Below, piece after piece: positions 43,855 to 52,108 of a DNA stretch of 59,328 bases. Below the pieces are notes generated by a model. It worked only from the letters and a program-made list of their open reading frames with translations. It was not told the origin of the DNA and did not search any database. This stretch comes from Mycolicibacterium houstonense (GTDB lineage Bacteria; Actinomycetota; Actinomycetes; Mycobacteriales; Mycobacteriaceae), in contig NZ_LT546207.1 in NCBI RefSeq assembly GCF_900078665.2, forward strand, positions 2,752,318 through 2,811,645, read 5' to 3'. Both the position numbers and the translations under genes were made by a program. Within the stretch, counting starts at the first letter, position 1; every line of letters begins with the position of its first letter.

Positions 43855-43929
43855 CTAAAGCCAGAACGTGGCTGCACTTTTGAGCCGAAAAGTGTCTCCT
43901 AGGCTCCCTCTGTCGTTCACGCTTTAGTC
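43853..43929. promoter_or_regulatory. Nested dyad between DUF4145 gene and membrane-protein gene
   Basis: Outer arms GACTAAAGC (43853-43861) and GCTTTAGTC (43921-43929) are exact inverses. Inside them is a 7-bp hairpin CACTTTT-GAGCCG-AAAAGTG (43875-43894). The second outer arm abuts the ATG of the next gene, where a ribosome site would be expected but none is seen. The structure could be a terminator, an attenuator or a translational switch. Confidence 0.5.
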
Positions 43930-44451
43930 ATGACTCACGTATGGCTTGCTGCGGATACGTGTCCTGCCGCTGTGGATGCTGGCGGACTCAGTCAACCGTG
44001 GGCGACCGTGATAGCGGCAGCTATTGCAGTCACCGGCGCTGTCGCAGCCGTGGTTGGCGTGACGATCACGACCCGTACAACGCGCAAAGAGAACCGTAGA
44101 GCGGAAAAAGTTGCCGTGCTCACAGACGCTTGGGCGGCAGTCTTCAAGCTGACGAGAGCGCTTGAGCGACTAAACAAGATTGCGGACCCAGCACAGCGGG
44201 CAGAGAAGATCGCAGCGGCGGCGGAGACAATGTCAGCGCTGTCTGACAAACACGCACTAACAGCCAGCAAGTTGCCGCTCTACAACTTTGGCACTGCCGA
44301 ACACGCTGTCCGCAAGCTCAATTCCGAACTACATGTGATGTGGGCAGATATGCGTAGACACCCTGCTGCGGCTATCGACGACACCAAGGCGGCAAACGCA
44401 TACAAGACGGCCGAGCGGGCAATCAAGCAAGCGATTGAGGACCTGGGTTAA
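43930..44451 (+). CDS. Single-TM protein with helical cytoplasmic domain
   Basis: A 173-residue protein. One strong TM helix (ATVIAAAIAVTGAVAAVVGVTI) is near residues 25-46. It is followed by a basic stretch (RTTRKENRRAEK) and a mainly helical, coiled-coil-like domain (LTRALERLNKIADPAQRAEKI). No family recognised. There is no Shine-Dalgarno before ATG 43930. It is convergent with the integrase, the stops overlapping by 3 bp. As a membrane partner of the DUF4145 gene it could be a defence effector, but this is speculation. Confidence 0.75.
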   Translation: MTHVWLAADTCPAAVDAGGLSQPWATVIAAAIAVTGAVAAVVGVTITTRTTRKENRRAEKVAVLTDAWAAVFKLTRALERLNKIADPAQRAEKIAAAAETMSALSDKHALTASKLPLYNFGTAEHAVRKLNSELHVMWADMRRHPAAAIDDTKAANAYKTAERAIKQAIEDLG

Positions 44452-45926
44452 TTCGCCTTCCGACGTAGGGGCACTACGTTGCTCGGCAGAGCGCCAGCTG
44501 CACTGCCAGAGCTGCCACGCCCCACCTTGGGGACTACCACCTGCTCCTCAGTGATGTAGTCCGCATACACGCTTAGCGTCAGTACGTAAGTGCTGTGTCC
44601 CAGCCACTTGCTCACCTGCATGTAGTGCTCCCCCGCGCTCAGGTTCATCGTGGCGAACGTGTGCCGCAGATCGTGGAAGCGCACCGTACCGCCTACTGCC
44701 TTATCGATTCCCAGCGCTTGGCAGGCCGGAGCTAGGTAGTTCTCGTACAGGTTTCCGGCGTGAACAGGGTGCGCCCAATCAAACGTGTAGCGGTTGCCTC
44801 TGCCTGGGAAAAGTGGCGCGTGGGCAATGTAGTGCGTCTTGCCTTTACCGTCGCGCACTTGGCCGGCAAACGGGTGGACGATGTCCAGGTACTGGCGCAG
44901 CTCCTCAGCCAACCACGGCGCTAGCGGCACTACTCGATCCGTTGACGCCTCACTCTTGGGCGTGCCGTAGATCCACTCCCGTCCCTTGCGCTTGGCTGTG
45001 CGTGAAATGCGAACAGTAGCTACTTGACCCTTATCAACCGCGGCGGGGAGGGTGATGTCTTGGACCTGTAGACCCTGTAGCTCGCTGGCCCGAACTCCGG
45101 TATGCGCCGCAAACAGCACAGCTAAAGCGTAGATACCGTTGCCTTCCCTGGTGTAAGTGCTGCCCTTGGGTCCACTGCTGTTCTCCGCAGTGCGGGTCAC
45201 AATGTGGTCAGAGGCAATCCAGTCATGTACCGCCGCTACCTGGTTAGCTGTCAACGGGTGGTGCTTAAACGGTGCCTTGCCGTCACTGCTGACACGGCGC
45301 TTCGTGGTGCGCTGACGACGGCCGCTGATCACAGGGTTAGCGGGAATGGCCTGATCGTCCTGCGCAGTGTCTAGGATCCTCTTGAGCGTTCCGATGATGT
45401 GCTTCACCGTGCCAGCGCTGCGCACAACGGTGCGAGGGGATTGTTCACCGACACGTCGGCTCACATGTTGGTGATACTCGTGCGGTGCCAGCAGGTTGGC
45501 TCTAAAGCTCGCTACGTCTGCCGACGTAATCGAAGCCACTGGCTTGCTACCGAATACGGGCGCAAGGTGGGTGCGGTAGATCTTCTCGTAGCCTTCGATC
45601 GTGGAGTCATCCAAGCTGCCCACCAGCGAGTCCAGGTATTGCTTGGCGTAATGCCCTAGCGGCAGATTGGCCTTGGCCTTAGCGGTGCTCGGGTCGATAT
45701 GGCTGGACTCCAGCGCGTTGTCCACCTTGCGAGCGTGTGCCTTGGCCTTGCGCTCGGTGTCGAACGTCTCGCTTGTTTGCCGAAACTTCTGCCGCCCCTG
45801 ATCGTCAATGCTCGGGACTCCAAAACTGTCCCTCACAGGCTCACGCCACCGAACCTGATAGCTGACTAAGGGATTGCCACGCTTGTCCAGCTTGCCTGTG
45901 GTGCGCTTGCGGATAGTTGCAGCCAC
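44448..45926 (-). CDS. int: Tyrosine integrase
   Basis: A 492-residue phage integrase. The N-terminal arm-binding region (about 1-85) includes NPLVSYQVRWREPVRDSF. The SAM-like core-binding domain is at about 90-190 (LGHYAKQYLDSLVG). The catalytic residues are R279 (AAHTGVRASEL), H418 and R421 (FHDLRHTFA), H444 (WLGHSTY) and Y454 (SVYADY). It should catalyse recombination at tRNA-Leu. It starts with GTG 45926, 2 bp after the DUF4314 gene, as last gene of the recombinase operon. Confidence 0.95.
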   Translation of the reverse strand: MAATIRKRTTGKLDKRGNPLVSYQVRWREPVRDSFGVPSIDDQGRQKFRQTSETFDTERKAKAHARKVDNALESSHIDPSTAKAKANLPLGHYAKQYLDSLVGSLDDSTIEGYEKIYRTHLAPVFGSKPVASITSADVASFRANLLAPHEYHQHVSRRVGEQSPRTVVRSAGTVKHIIGTLKRILDTAQDDQAIPANPVISGRRQRTTKRRVSSDGKAPFKHHPLTANQVAAVHDWIASDHIVTRTAENSSGPKGSTYTREGNGIYALAVLFAAHTGVRASELQGLQVQDITLPAAVDKGQVATVRISRTAKRKGREWIYGTPKSEASTDRVVPLAPWLAEELRQYLDIVHPFAGQVRDGKGKTHYIAHAPLFPGRGNRYTFDWAHPVHAGNLYENYLAPACQALGIDKAVGGTVRFHDLRHTFATMNLSAGEHYMQVSKWLGHSTYVLTLSVYADYITEEQVVVPKVGRGSSGSAAGALPSNVVPLRRKAN

Positions 45927-45928
45927 GG

Positions 45929-46180
45929 CTACACCTCTTCCTGATCGTCTCTGGGTATGTCTGCCATGCCCTTGCAGGTAGGCTCTGGCGCTTGGGCGAT
46001 CACCTCGTACGGGTCAACGTCGAGCAGCAGGAACAGCCTGCGGCCGTTGTCCCACTTGACGTCGGCTTGCTGCGCCCAGAGGTTGACTCCCACTACGGTT
46101 CCCTGGGTGCCGACCGGCACAGGGTTAGGTTCGTCAGGCATTACGCCCGTGATCTGGACACGATCACCAGCTCGCAACAT
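45929..46180 (-). CDS. DUF4314 small beta-barrel protein
   Basis: An 83-residue protein. The KOW/SH3-like core is RAGDRVQITGVMPDEPNPVP, then GTQGTVVGVNLWAQQADVKW, then DNGRRLFLLLDVDPYEVI. It matches DUF4314, common in phage and plasmid loci. The ATG shares its A with the stop of the serine recombinase gene (TGATG). It lies between two recombinases, so it might modulate recombination; function unknown. Confidence 0.82.
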   Translation of the reverse strand: MLRAGDRVQITGVMPDEPNPVPVGTQGTVVGVNLWAQQADVKWDNGRRLFLLLDVDPYEVIAQAPEPTCKGMADIPRDDQEEV

Positions 46181-46818
46181 CACGCCACTCCCTCTCGCGC
46201 CAGCACGTCACGAACGGTGCTGTAGGACCAGGCGCCACCTCTTGGAGCAGCAACACCAGACTCAGTGAGAGCGTTAGCGATTGCCTTGGTGCCCTTGCCG
46301 GCAAGACGCAGTTCGATGATGTGTTGCACCACCTTTCGGTCGATGGTGCTTGGCTTCCCGAGCTGCTTGCCGGCTTGCCTGGCCTTGATCAATCCCTGTT
46401 TGGTGCGCTTGCTGATCAGCTCCCGTTCTTCCTCTGCGACTAGGAGTCTGGCGTGCGCGGTCAGTTGCGACACTGTGTTGCTATCGGTTCCGTCCAGCCC
46501 AACGATGCGCCAACCTTCGGCCTTCGCGTCTGCGACCAGCTTGGCGCCATCTGCCATGCTGCGCGATGATCGGTCAAGAGTATTGACTACCAACACATTC
46601 GCCATGCCAGTGCGAATAGCTGTGATTGCGGCTATGCGTCCGTACAACTTATCGCTGCGCTTGCCGCTCATGACGTCAGGAATCAGCGCGACCAGCTGCA
46701 GCCCGTTGTCTGCGCAGTACCGCTCGATCTGATCAGTCTGTGCTTCTAGGCCGTAGCCGTTGTCGGCCTGCCTGTTGGTCGAAACCCGTATGTAGCCTAT
46801 GGCTTTCGTATTGTCCAT
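46180..46818 (-). CDS. Small serine recombinase (resolvase/invertase family)
   Basis: A 212-residue serine recombinase. The catalytic Ser is at about residue 13 in GYIRVSTNRQADNG. The conserved core is VLVVNTLDRSSRSMADG, then LTAHARLLVAEEERELISKRTKQGL. The C-terminal HTH is KGTKAIANALTESGVAAPRGGAWSYSTVRDVLAR. The ribosome site GGAGAGCAGG precedes ATG 46818. Coexistence with a tyrosine integrase suggests a second role such as dimer resolution or DNA inversion. Confidence 0.92.
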   Translation of the reverse strand: MDNTKAIGYIRVSTNRQADNGYGLEAQTDQIERYCADNGLQLVALIPDVMSGKRSDKLYGRIAAITAIRTGMANVLVVNTLDRSSRSMADGAKLVADAKAEGWRIVGLDGTDSNTVSQLTAHARLLVAEEERELISKRTKQGLIKARQAGKQLGKPSTIDRKVVQHIIELRLAGKGTKAIANALTESGVAAPRGGAWSYSTVRDVLAREGVA

Positions 46819-46942
46819 CCTGCTCTCCTGGTGGTGGTTATGGCGGCTGTCGGGCGACATCCACCTCAGCCACTACTTATAGCCGACTTGGTACAACGGC
46901 TGGCACAAACCGTCAGAGCGTCCTGACCTGCACTTCTGACCT

Positions 46943-47815
46943 CTAGGGACGCGGATAGCGCTTGTGTGGACTCTCGATGGCCTTCTGACGCGCCAGCTGC
47001 CCGGCGATGCGAAGCGCGTCGGCACCTGTCACAGGTGGCTGAGCATCGCGCTCGCGGTCGAACTGGCGGGGCCCAGTCCGTCGTGGCGGTGCGGACTGTG
47101 CGTAGGACTGAGCAGCCATGGCGGGAGGGGTATCGGGCTGCTGCTCGTCAGCTTCAGGCCGGCTGACATTGAGTGCGTATCCACTAGAGCTACTACGTTC
47201 TTCGGTCAGTTTCGACGCCGGCGGATAACTCTCAGGATCGGAAACGTCTCGAGCTCTACGAGACTCAGTGCGACTGACGGTAGAGATGCCCTCGAACAGT
47301 TCCTCGTAAGGCTTCTGCTCACCCTGGCTCAGTACAACTTCCGCAGGAGGACGCAGGCCAGCGCGGTCGAGAGAATCTCGGATCGCTCGCAGCTGTGTAT
47401 CAGGTGGCTTCGTGTCGTCGAACGCGAACTCAATGAGCTTGCCCATCAATCGGTTACTAGCATTCTGGACACGAACGCGTGCCTTTTCTGCTACTTGCTT
47501 CGCAGCGCCGCCGTGGGTCTTGCACACCGTGCTGCCGAGTATCGCGAATTTGCGACACTGCCCTTTGGAAGTCGTAGCGACGCACCGTCTCTCGGGATTC
47601 GCCGCAAGCGCCGCGTCGTGCCTGGCAACTGTCTCCGGATTTAGAGAGACGCCGTCAGCACTCCTGCCCGGTTTCGCCGTGTACGTCACTCCGTTACTAC
47701 GTGTGACGCTATCCCCTTCCAAGGCTTCGGCGTTCCATTGATCGTCCACCAAAGCTGGGAGATTGTCGCTCTCAACGATTTCCGCGTCGATGATCTCGGG
47801 TTCGTCGTTGCTCAT
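46943..47815 (-). CDS. HGG zinc-motif protein, phage small-terminase-like
   Basis: A 290-residue protein. The acidic N-terminus (EIIDAEIVESDNLP) precedes the metal motif RRCVATTSKGQCRKFAILG, then STVCKTHGGAAKQV (C-x7-C...C-x2-HGG). The C-terminal half is polar and probably disordered (SESYPP-like, SSSGYALNV, PPRRTGPRQFDRE). The C/C/C/HGG unit is widespread in actinobacteriophage proteins annotated as small terminases. The large subunit is absent, so it could redirect a helper phage packaging machine (inference). Confidence 0.65.
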   Translation of the reverse strand: MSNDEPEIIDAEIVESDNLPALVDDQWNAEALEGDSVTRSNGVTYTAKPGRSADGVSLNPETVARHDAALAANPERRCVATTSKGQCRKFAILGSTVCKTHGGAAKQVAEKARVRVQNASNRLMGKLIEFAFDDTKPPDTQLRAIRDSLDRAGLRPPAEVVLSQGEQKPYEELFEGISTVSRTESRRARDVSDPESYPPASKLTEERSSSSGYALNVSRPEADEQQPDTPPAMAAQSYAQSAPPRRTGPRQFDRERDAQPPVTGADALRIAGQLARQKAIESPHKRYPRP

Positions 47816-47896
47816 CGTCTATCGGCCCTTCCGTATCGATCTGTGCTGTGTTCGCCTGCAGCCATAGTCGAAACTGGCTGCCTGCCTCGGGACGGA

Positions 47897-48087
47897 TGGA
47901 CGCCCCTTTAGAGAGTGGGGCGCGTCCATTCCCACCGTCCATGACCGTCCACTGCCCGCGTCCATTGCCTGACATGCGATTTCGTGTCGGCGTCCACTGG
48001 ACGTCCATGCCCGTCCATTCGAGGCGTCCATTGGACGCGTCCAAGCCTGTGACCTGCGACGATGCGCGCGGGCATCGCGGGCGTCCA
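47897..48087. repeat. Iteron-like array of CGTCCA(T/C)T motifs
   Basis: Ten direct GTCCA copies start at 47924, 47937, 47947, 47960, 47992, 48003, 48013, 48026, 48039 and 48083. Three inverted TGGAC copies are at 47897, 47998 and 48032. Most spacings are 10-13 bp, about one helical turn. Consensus is (G/C)CGTCCA(T/C)T. The array fills the 311-bp gap between the primase gene and the HGG gene. It is a good candidate for the replication origin. The same hexamer occurs in both att arms. Confidence 0.7.
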
Positions 48088-48126
48088 TTGCCGGGCCACA
48101 TACAAACGCCGTGTCCCGCCTTGGTT

Positions 48127-50307
48127 TCAGCTGTTCTTGATCCGCCATACCTTGTACTCCTTGCCGTTCCTAAGGGTTTCTGTCCGCTCATATGCGGTGC
48201 CGGGTTCCTCGGTCCAGTGCCGAAGCAATCGGGTGATCCGCTTTCGACACGCATGAAAGGCATCATCTTTCGGGGCCACGTTGAACGCCTCCGCCACGGC
48301 TTCGGCGTCTGTGAGACCGCTGCTGCCAGCGGTCACTAACGCGGACACCAGCGCATCGGTCCAGTTGGTTGTGGTGCTGGATACGCCGCGTGTGTAATCG
48401 TCGGTGTACTCAACGGGGTCGACTGGGCTGCCGTAGGGAGTCTTGAGCTGTGTAAGCTCTCGGCGTTGATCGTCCAGCTTCCAGATATTGAGCACCGACC
48501 CCAAACCGGCAGTAAGCCACCGAGATCCGTACACGTCAGCCAGCTGGCGCGGCCGCATGTTGGCGGCGTTGGGCTTTCGGTTGTGGTGACAGCACGCAAA
48601 CTCGACACCACGGGTAGTGATGTGTTGCACCGTGTCGTTGAACCCCATACCGGCAGAATCCTCGGTGCAGCTGGAAACCATGTCCTTGACGCTGTCTGCG
48701 ACGACCAGGCCCAGATCATCGCCACCGATCTGCATCACCCAATCTGCGAATGCCTTCGGGTCCAGGTCACAGTGAAACGGAAGGGCGCCCCGCCAGACGA
48801 TCACCTTGCGTTTGAGGCGGTCACGCACAGCAGGGTCGGTTAGGTCCACCATGCGGGCGATGCTGCGGCGTATCTGCTCTGGCCGGTCAAGTGCAAGGTA
48901 GAGGATCGGTTGGTCGCTTTGGTCAACTGGAAACCCTAGGACGTCATCGTCACCCAGGCCGGTTCGAGCCAACATGAACTGCTGCATGATCGTGCTCTTG
49001 CCCGCACCATCGGTACCGAACACCATCGAGCCTTGACCGGGCGCCATGAGTGCCTGTTGTCCGACTCCCCACAACGGCTCTGCGTCGATACCTGACTCAA
49101 GGAAGGCCACGCCGTCAAACGCCTGATCGCTGCAGCTGTCCAGTAGAGCCTGTGCTGTGCGCGCAGCGACACGACGCTGGACTTCCTGCTTCTCTAGTTC
49201 CTTGGCGACCAGCTGCTCGATGCGCCGTTCCGGGTCTACGTCAGAGGCAAACAGATCGTCAACTGCCGTGAAGTCGGGATCCTGCCACGCGTCGTACAGC
49301 TGGCGCTCGTCGGAATCTCGTACCTCACCTACGGCATACGCCACCAGGCGGTCGAACTCGTCAGCATCCAGCCGGCCGCTGCGAGACTCGTAGGCTTGCA
49401 TCGCCGCAAGGCGGATCTGCTCGACCGCGTTGTCCCAGCCGTACCGCCTTCCCTTAGCCTCGCGGGCCGCTTTGCACAGCGCGTCCCGCATCGGGTTACG
49501 CGTTCCGTCGGCATCGGCCGCGTTGATCGTGAAGTCAATGACCCACTGCACAGCGTCAGGTTGCGGACCGTGGCTGTACTTGGCAGCGAATTCGGCCACT
49601 TCAGTAGGTGTTGCATGCTCCCCCGCCGCCCCGGTTGCGAGTGCCGGCAAGCCGGACACGTAGCTGTCGGGCAGAAGCGGGATTCTCTCGACAGGTGGCA
49701 GAACACCAGACCTACTACGTTTCCCGCCGGGAAGGTACAGCGCGTAGCGCTTGCCGGTGTGGTGCCAGCTGGGCGGCGCGACGATGTAGCGGTGATGCCT
49801 GTCTAGGAACTCCACGCCGCTGTTCGGGATCTCTTTGGGGTAGTAGTCCTCCGGCACTCGATACAGGCGGATGCCCGATACTCCGTCACGCCGGGCGGTG
49901 ATGATGTACGTAGGTGGCAGCGGACCCCACTGGCGTTCCCAGTCTTCTAGCGTTGTCTTGCCGTTCTTGCCGTCGTAGGCGTCCACGTCGATACCGAGCA
50001 CACCAGCGGGCAGCCGCTCGCCCAGTGCCAAGATTCCCGCCGTGCCGTTGTTCCGTTGCGCTGCCTGCGCGGCCAATTGCTCCCAAGTGTCCGGGTCGGC
50101 GTCTGAGGCGGAGAAACCGTGGTGCGCCGATACCCAGGGAAGTTTGTATCTACCCTTGTGTTCCTTGCCGATAGGGATCGCACCGAGCCACCCGTTGAGA
50201 CCGTTGTTGTCCGCCTGTTGTAGCCACTCGTCCTGCGTGAGACTCTGCGGCGCAACGCCGTTGGCGGGGCCGACAACTGCGCCGGTGGCCGGTATGATGT
50301 CTGTCAT
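48127..50307 (-). CDS. Primase-polymerase fused to RecA/AAA-type helicase ATPase
   Basis: A 726-residue replication protein. The N-terminal prim-pol domain has the metal-binding DxD at D107/D109 in GVLGIDVDAYDGK and a HHRYIVAPPSWHHTGKRY segment. A helical linker follows. The RecA-like ATPase has Walker A FGTDGAGKST (about 431-439), Walker B LGLVVADSVKDM and a VEFACCHHNRKPN sensor region. A winged-helix-like C-terminus is DAFHACRKRITRLLRHW. Such fusions initiate replication of satellites and plasmids. I prefer ATG 50307 after CCGGAGATGAC. Confidence 0.92.
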   Translation of the reverse strand: MTDIIPATGAVVGPANGVAPQSLTQDEWLQQADNNGLNGWLGAIPIGKEHKGRYKLPWVSAHHGFSASDADPDTWEQLAAQAAQRNNGTAGILALGERLPAGVLGIDVDAYDGKNGKTTLEDWERQWGPLPPTYIITARRDGVSGIRLYRVPEDYYPKEIPNSGVEFLDRHHRYIVAPPSWHHTGKRYALYLPGGKRSRSGVLPPVERIPLLPDSYVSGLPALATGAAGEHATPTEVAEFAAKYSHGPQPDAVQWVIDFTINAADADGTRNPMRDALCKAAREAKGRRYGWDNAVEQIRLAAMQAYESRSGRLDADEFDRLVAYAVGEVRDSDERQLYDAWQDPDFTAVDDLFASDVDPERRIEQLVAKELEKQEVQRRVAARTAQALLDSCSDQAFDGVAFLESGIDAEPLWGVGQQALMAPGQGSMVFGTDGAGKSTIMQQFMLARTGLGDDDVLGFPVDQSDQPILYLALDRPEQIRRSIARMVDLTDPAVRDRLKRKVIVWRGALPFHCDLDPKAFADWVMQIGGDDLGLVVADSVKDMVSSCTEDSAGMGFNDTVQHITTRGVEFACCHHNRKPNAANMRPRQLADVYGSRWLTAGLGSVLNIWKLDDQRRELTQLKTPYGSPVDPVEYTDDYTRGVSSTTTNWTDALVSALVTAGSSGLTDAEAVAEAFNVAPKDDAFHACRKRITRLLRHWTEEPGTAYERTETLRNGKEYKVWRIKNS

Positions 50308-50418
50308 CACTTGTCATCTCCGGTGGCGTCACCCGTTGTCTGCCAAACACATTCGGGTGGCGCCACTTCCTTTCTCCTAGGCTTCACCGCCTTTTGGTTG
50401 CTGAAATGTGGGTCGCCG

Positions 50419-50667
50419 CTAGTCCGTATCTGCCAGGGCGGCTTTGGCTTTCTCAAACTCTCGCTGGGCCTTGTCGACCTTGGCTTCGAGTGCTCGGCGC
50501 TTGTGCCGCTCTTTCGTGTACGACGGCTTGGCCGCTTCGGCGATCTCCAGGTGTGTCCGGACCACTTGCCTCACATATGAACTCTCGACTCGCAGCTTGA
50601 TCGCAATGGCACCTGTGACAAGGCCTTGCCTGTGGAGGTCAAGGATCTGGCTGTCTACCCCTGCCAT
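50419..50667 (-). CDS. Small HTH protein with coiled-coil tail
   Basis: An 82-residue protein. The HTH-like DSQILDLHRQGLVTGAIAIKL, then VESSYVRQVVRTHLE, is followed by a charged helix (KERHKRRALEAKVDKAQRE). It is likely a DNA-binding accessory or regulator of the replication operon. ATG 50667 overlaps the stop of the upstream gene (TGATG). Confidence 0.7.
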   Translation of the reverse strand: MAGVDSQILDLHRQGLVTGAIAIKLRVESSYVRQVVRTHLEIAEAAKPSYTKERHKRRALEAKVDKAQREFEKAKAALADTD

Positions 50668-51326
50668 CAGATGCTCCACGGGTCGACGTTTGCCGACGCC
50701 CAGGGGTTGGGCGGCAGATCCTTGGGTGGCTCAACCTTGAGGTCGTCAAACCACTCGGGTGGGCCGGTGTACTCCGCGCTGTCTGGGCTTAATGTGCCTA
50801 GGGCGTTCAGGCACTGCACGCAGACCTTGAACAGACAGAGGTGCTCACCGCGCTTGATTGCGACTAGCTCGGTTGGCTTCAAATCGGCCTCGTGGCAGTG
50901 CTTGGTGATACCAGCCTGGCAGCTGTCGATGAGCTCCAACAGGTCTTCGGCCGCCTGCCTGTATTGGGCTGGGTTGGCTAAGGGGTACGCGCATAGGTTG
51001 TTGTGGACCAATGCGTACAGCCGCGTCAGTTCAATCTGTCGACCGTCGTCATAACTCGGGCAGAAACGGTCGTCAATCCAGCGCTCGCCAGTCAAACGCC
51101 AGTGCGCAACGCGCTTCGACACAAGATTGGCTGCTAACCGTTGCGCTAAGGGGTTGTCGTCCAACATCGAAAACTGATCCGCGACTACTGCGTTGAGCTG
51201 CTCAGCGTCTTGGCTCGCAGCTTTCCAGTCGTCCGGCGATATGGGTCTGCCGTATTCCGACTGCGACAGTAGCTGGTTCATCTCCTGCAATCGCGACGTG
51301 CCGGTGAGGTCGTCATCGAAACCCAT
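50667..51326 (-). CDS. Hypothetical protein of the replication operon
   Basis: A 219-residue soluble protein that I do not recognise. It has helical segments (WKAASQDAEQLNAVVADQF, RLTRLYALVHNNLCAYPL-like) and several Cys (FCPSYDDG, DSCQAGITKHCHE, KVCVQCLNAL). CVQC could bind metal with CQAGITKHCH. ATG 51326 directly follows the stop of the upstream gene. Operon position suggests a role in replication or packaging. Confidence 0.75.
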   Translation of the reverse strand: MGFDDDLTGTSRLQEMNQLLSQSEYGRPISPDDWKAASQDAEQLNAVVADQFSMLDDNPLAQRLAANLVSKRVAHWRLTGERWIDDRFCPSYDDGRQIELTRLYALVHNNLCAYPLANPAQYRQAAEDLLELIDSCQAGITKHCHEADLKPTELVAIKRGEHLCLFKVCVQCLNALGTLSPDSAEYTGPPEWFDDLKVEPPKDLPPNPWASANVDPWSI

Positions 51327-51638
51327 CTATTCCTCCCAATTCGGTACTGGCAAATCAATTGCGTTGTCGTTGAGGTCTTCGCCGGACTCGTACACAGGGC
51401 GAGGCTGGGAAGCCTCACGTCTATGCACACCAAGGTCAACCCGGTAGCTCCGCACGTCGTGCTCTGTCGAACACGGTGCCGTGCGTGTGAACTGGACAGG
51501 ATCGTTCGTGAATACGCGGTGGGCGTGCAGTTGAGTGCAGAACGGGCAGAGCACAGTGACCCGTCCTACGCACTGGGGCGGGTCACTGCCACGCAGCTTC
51601 ACTGCGCGTATTTGTGCCGAGGGAAGCTGCTGAGTCAC
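51327..51638 (-). CDS. Small zinc-ribbon-like protein
   Basis: A 103-residue protein. GRVTVLCPFCTQLHAHRVF is followed by RTAPCSTEHDVRSY, which could form a one-zinc ribbon. It starts with GTG overlapping the stop of the excisionase-like gene (GTGA) and ends directly against the next ATG. This tight packing indicates one translational unit. Function unknown. Confidence 0.7.
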   Translation of the reverse strand: MTQQLPSAQIRAVKLRGSDPPQCVGRVTVLCPFCTQLHAHRVFTNDPVQFTRTAPCSTEHDVRSYRVDLGVHRREASQPRPVYESGEDLNDNAIDLPVPNWEE

Positions 51639-51847
51639 AACGCCTCGATGAGCGCGTCGAGCTGTTGGCGGTGCCAGTACACCTTTCTGCCCGCCCGTTT
51701 GGGTGGCGTGAGCTTTCCGGTGCGCCGGTAGTGATGATCAATTGTGTGCTTACTGGCGTTGTCCAATCCCTTGCTCCGCAGATATGCCGCCGCATCGTCA
51801 AAACTGAAGTACACGCGGTCGGACAGATGTGGATACGTTCGGGACAT
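51635..51847 (-). CDS. Excisionase/AlpA-like HTH protein
   Basis: A 70-residue protein. The MerR-type winged HTH of the HTH_17 kind is VYFSFDDAAAYLRSKGL, then ASKHTIDHHYRRTGKL, ending in RAGRKVYWHRQQLDALIEAL. This is the usual form of excisionases and of AlpA-like activators in satellites. I chose ATG 51847 after GAAAGAAGA. It is the first gene of the leftward operon, so it could both direct excision and control transcription. Confidence 0.82.
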   Translation of the reverse strand: MSRTYPHLSDRVYFSFDDAAAYLRSKGLDNASKHTIDHHYRRTGKLTPPKRAGRKVYWHRQQLDALIEAL

Positions 51848-51960
51848 GGGGATCTTCTTTCGTTGCCTGTCAACATGATACGCCGCGCCACGCCGGTCGA
51901 CGCCGTTCGATGAAGCCAAAAGCGCTGGCGCGCAGCGGATCCCGACGATCCCGACGCAGG

Positions 51961-51966
51961 TATAAT
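51961..51966 (+). promoter_or_regulatory. -10 element TATAAT ahead of the capsid gene
   Basis: A perfect TATAAT lies in the xis-capsid divergent region, 143 bp before the capsid start. It follows a direct repeat of GATCCCGACG. No good -35 is seen. On the opposite strand TATCAT (51877-51882) could serve the leftward operon. Confidence 0.45.
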
Positions 51967-52021
51967 CGGCACCTAGAAATGCATGTGCGAGAGGTCCTTC
52001 CAGCTCTCAAGTAAGGCATTA

Positions 52022-52044
52022 CCAACAACGCCACATGTTGTTGG
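52022..52044. promoter_or_regulatory. Inverted repeat upstream of the capsid gene
   Basis: CCAACAAC-GCCACAT-GTTGTTGG has perfect 8-bp arms and lies between the TATAAT and the capsid start. It could be an operator or an attenuating hairpin in the capsid leader. Confidence 0.5.
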
Positions 52045-52108
52045 GGCCGGCGTTGATTCCCCAGGGACTCAACGAGACCCGGTTCCCTTAACAACGAAGG
52101 GCGTTGAA

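Noticed and set aside
47897..48087. CRISPR array
   Set aside because: Motifs are only 5-9 bp with 10-13 bp spacing; no repeat-spacer structure of 24-40 bp units and no cas genes.
48062..48256. Small + strand frames in the iteron region and primase 3' end
   Set aside because: No ribosome site and no protein-like composition; the region is repeat DNA.
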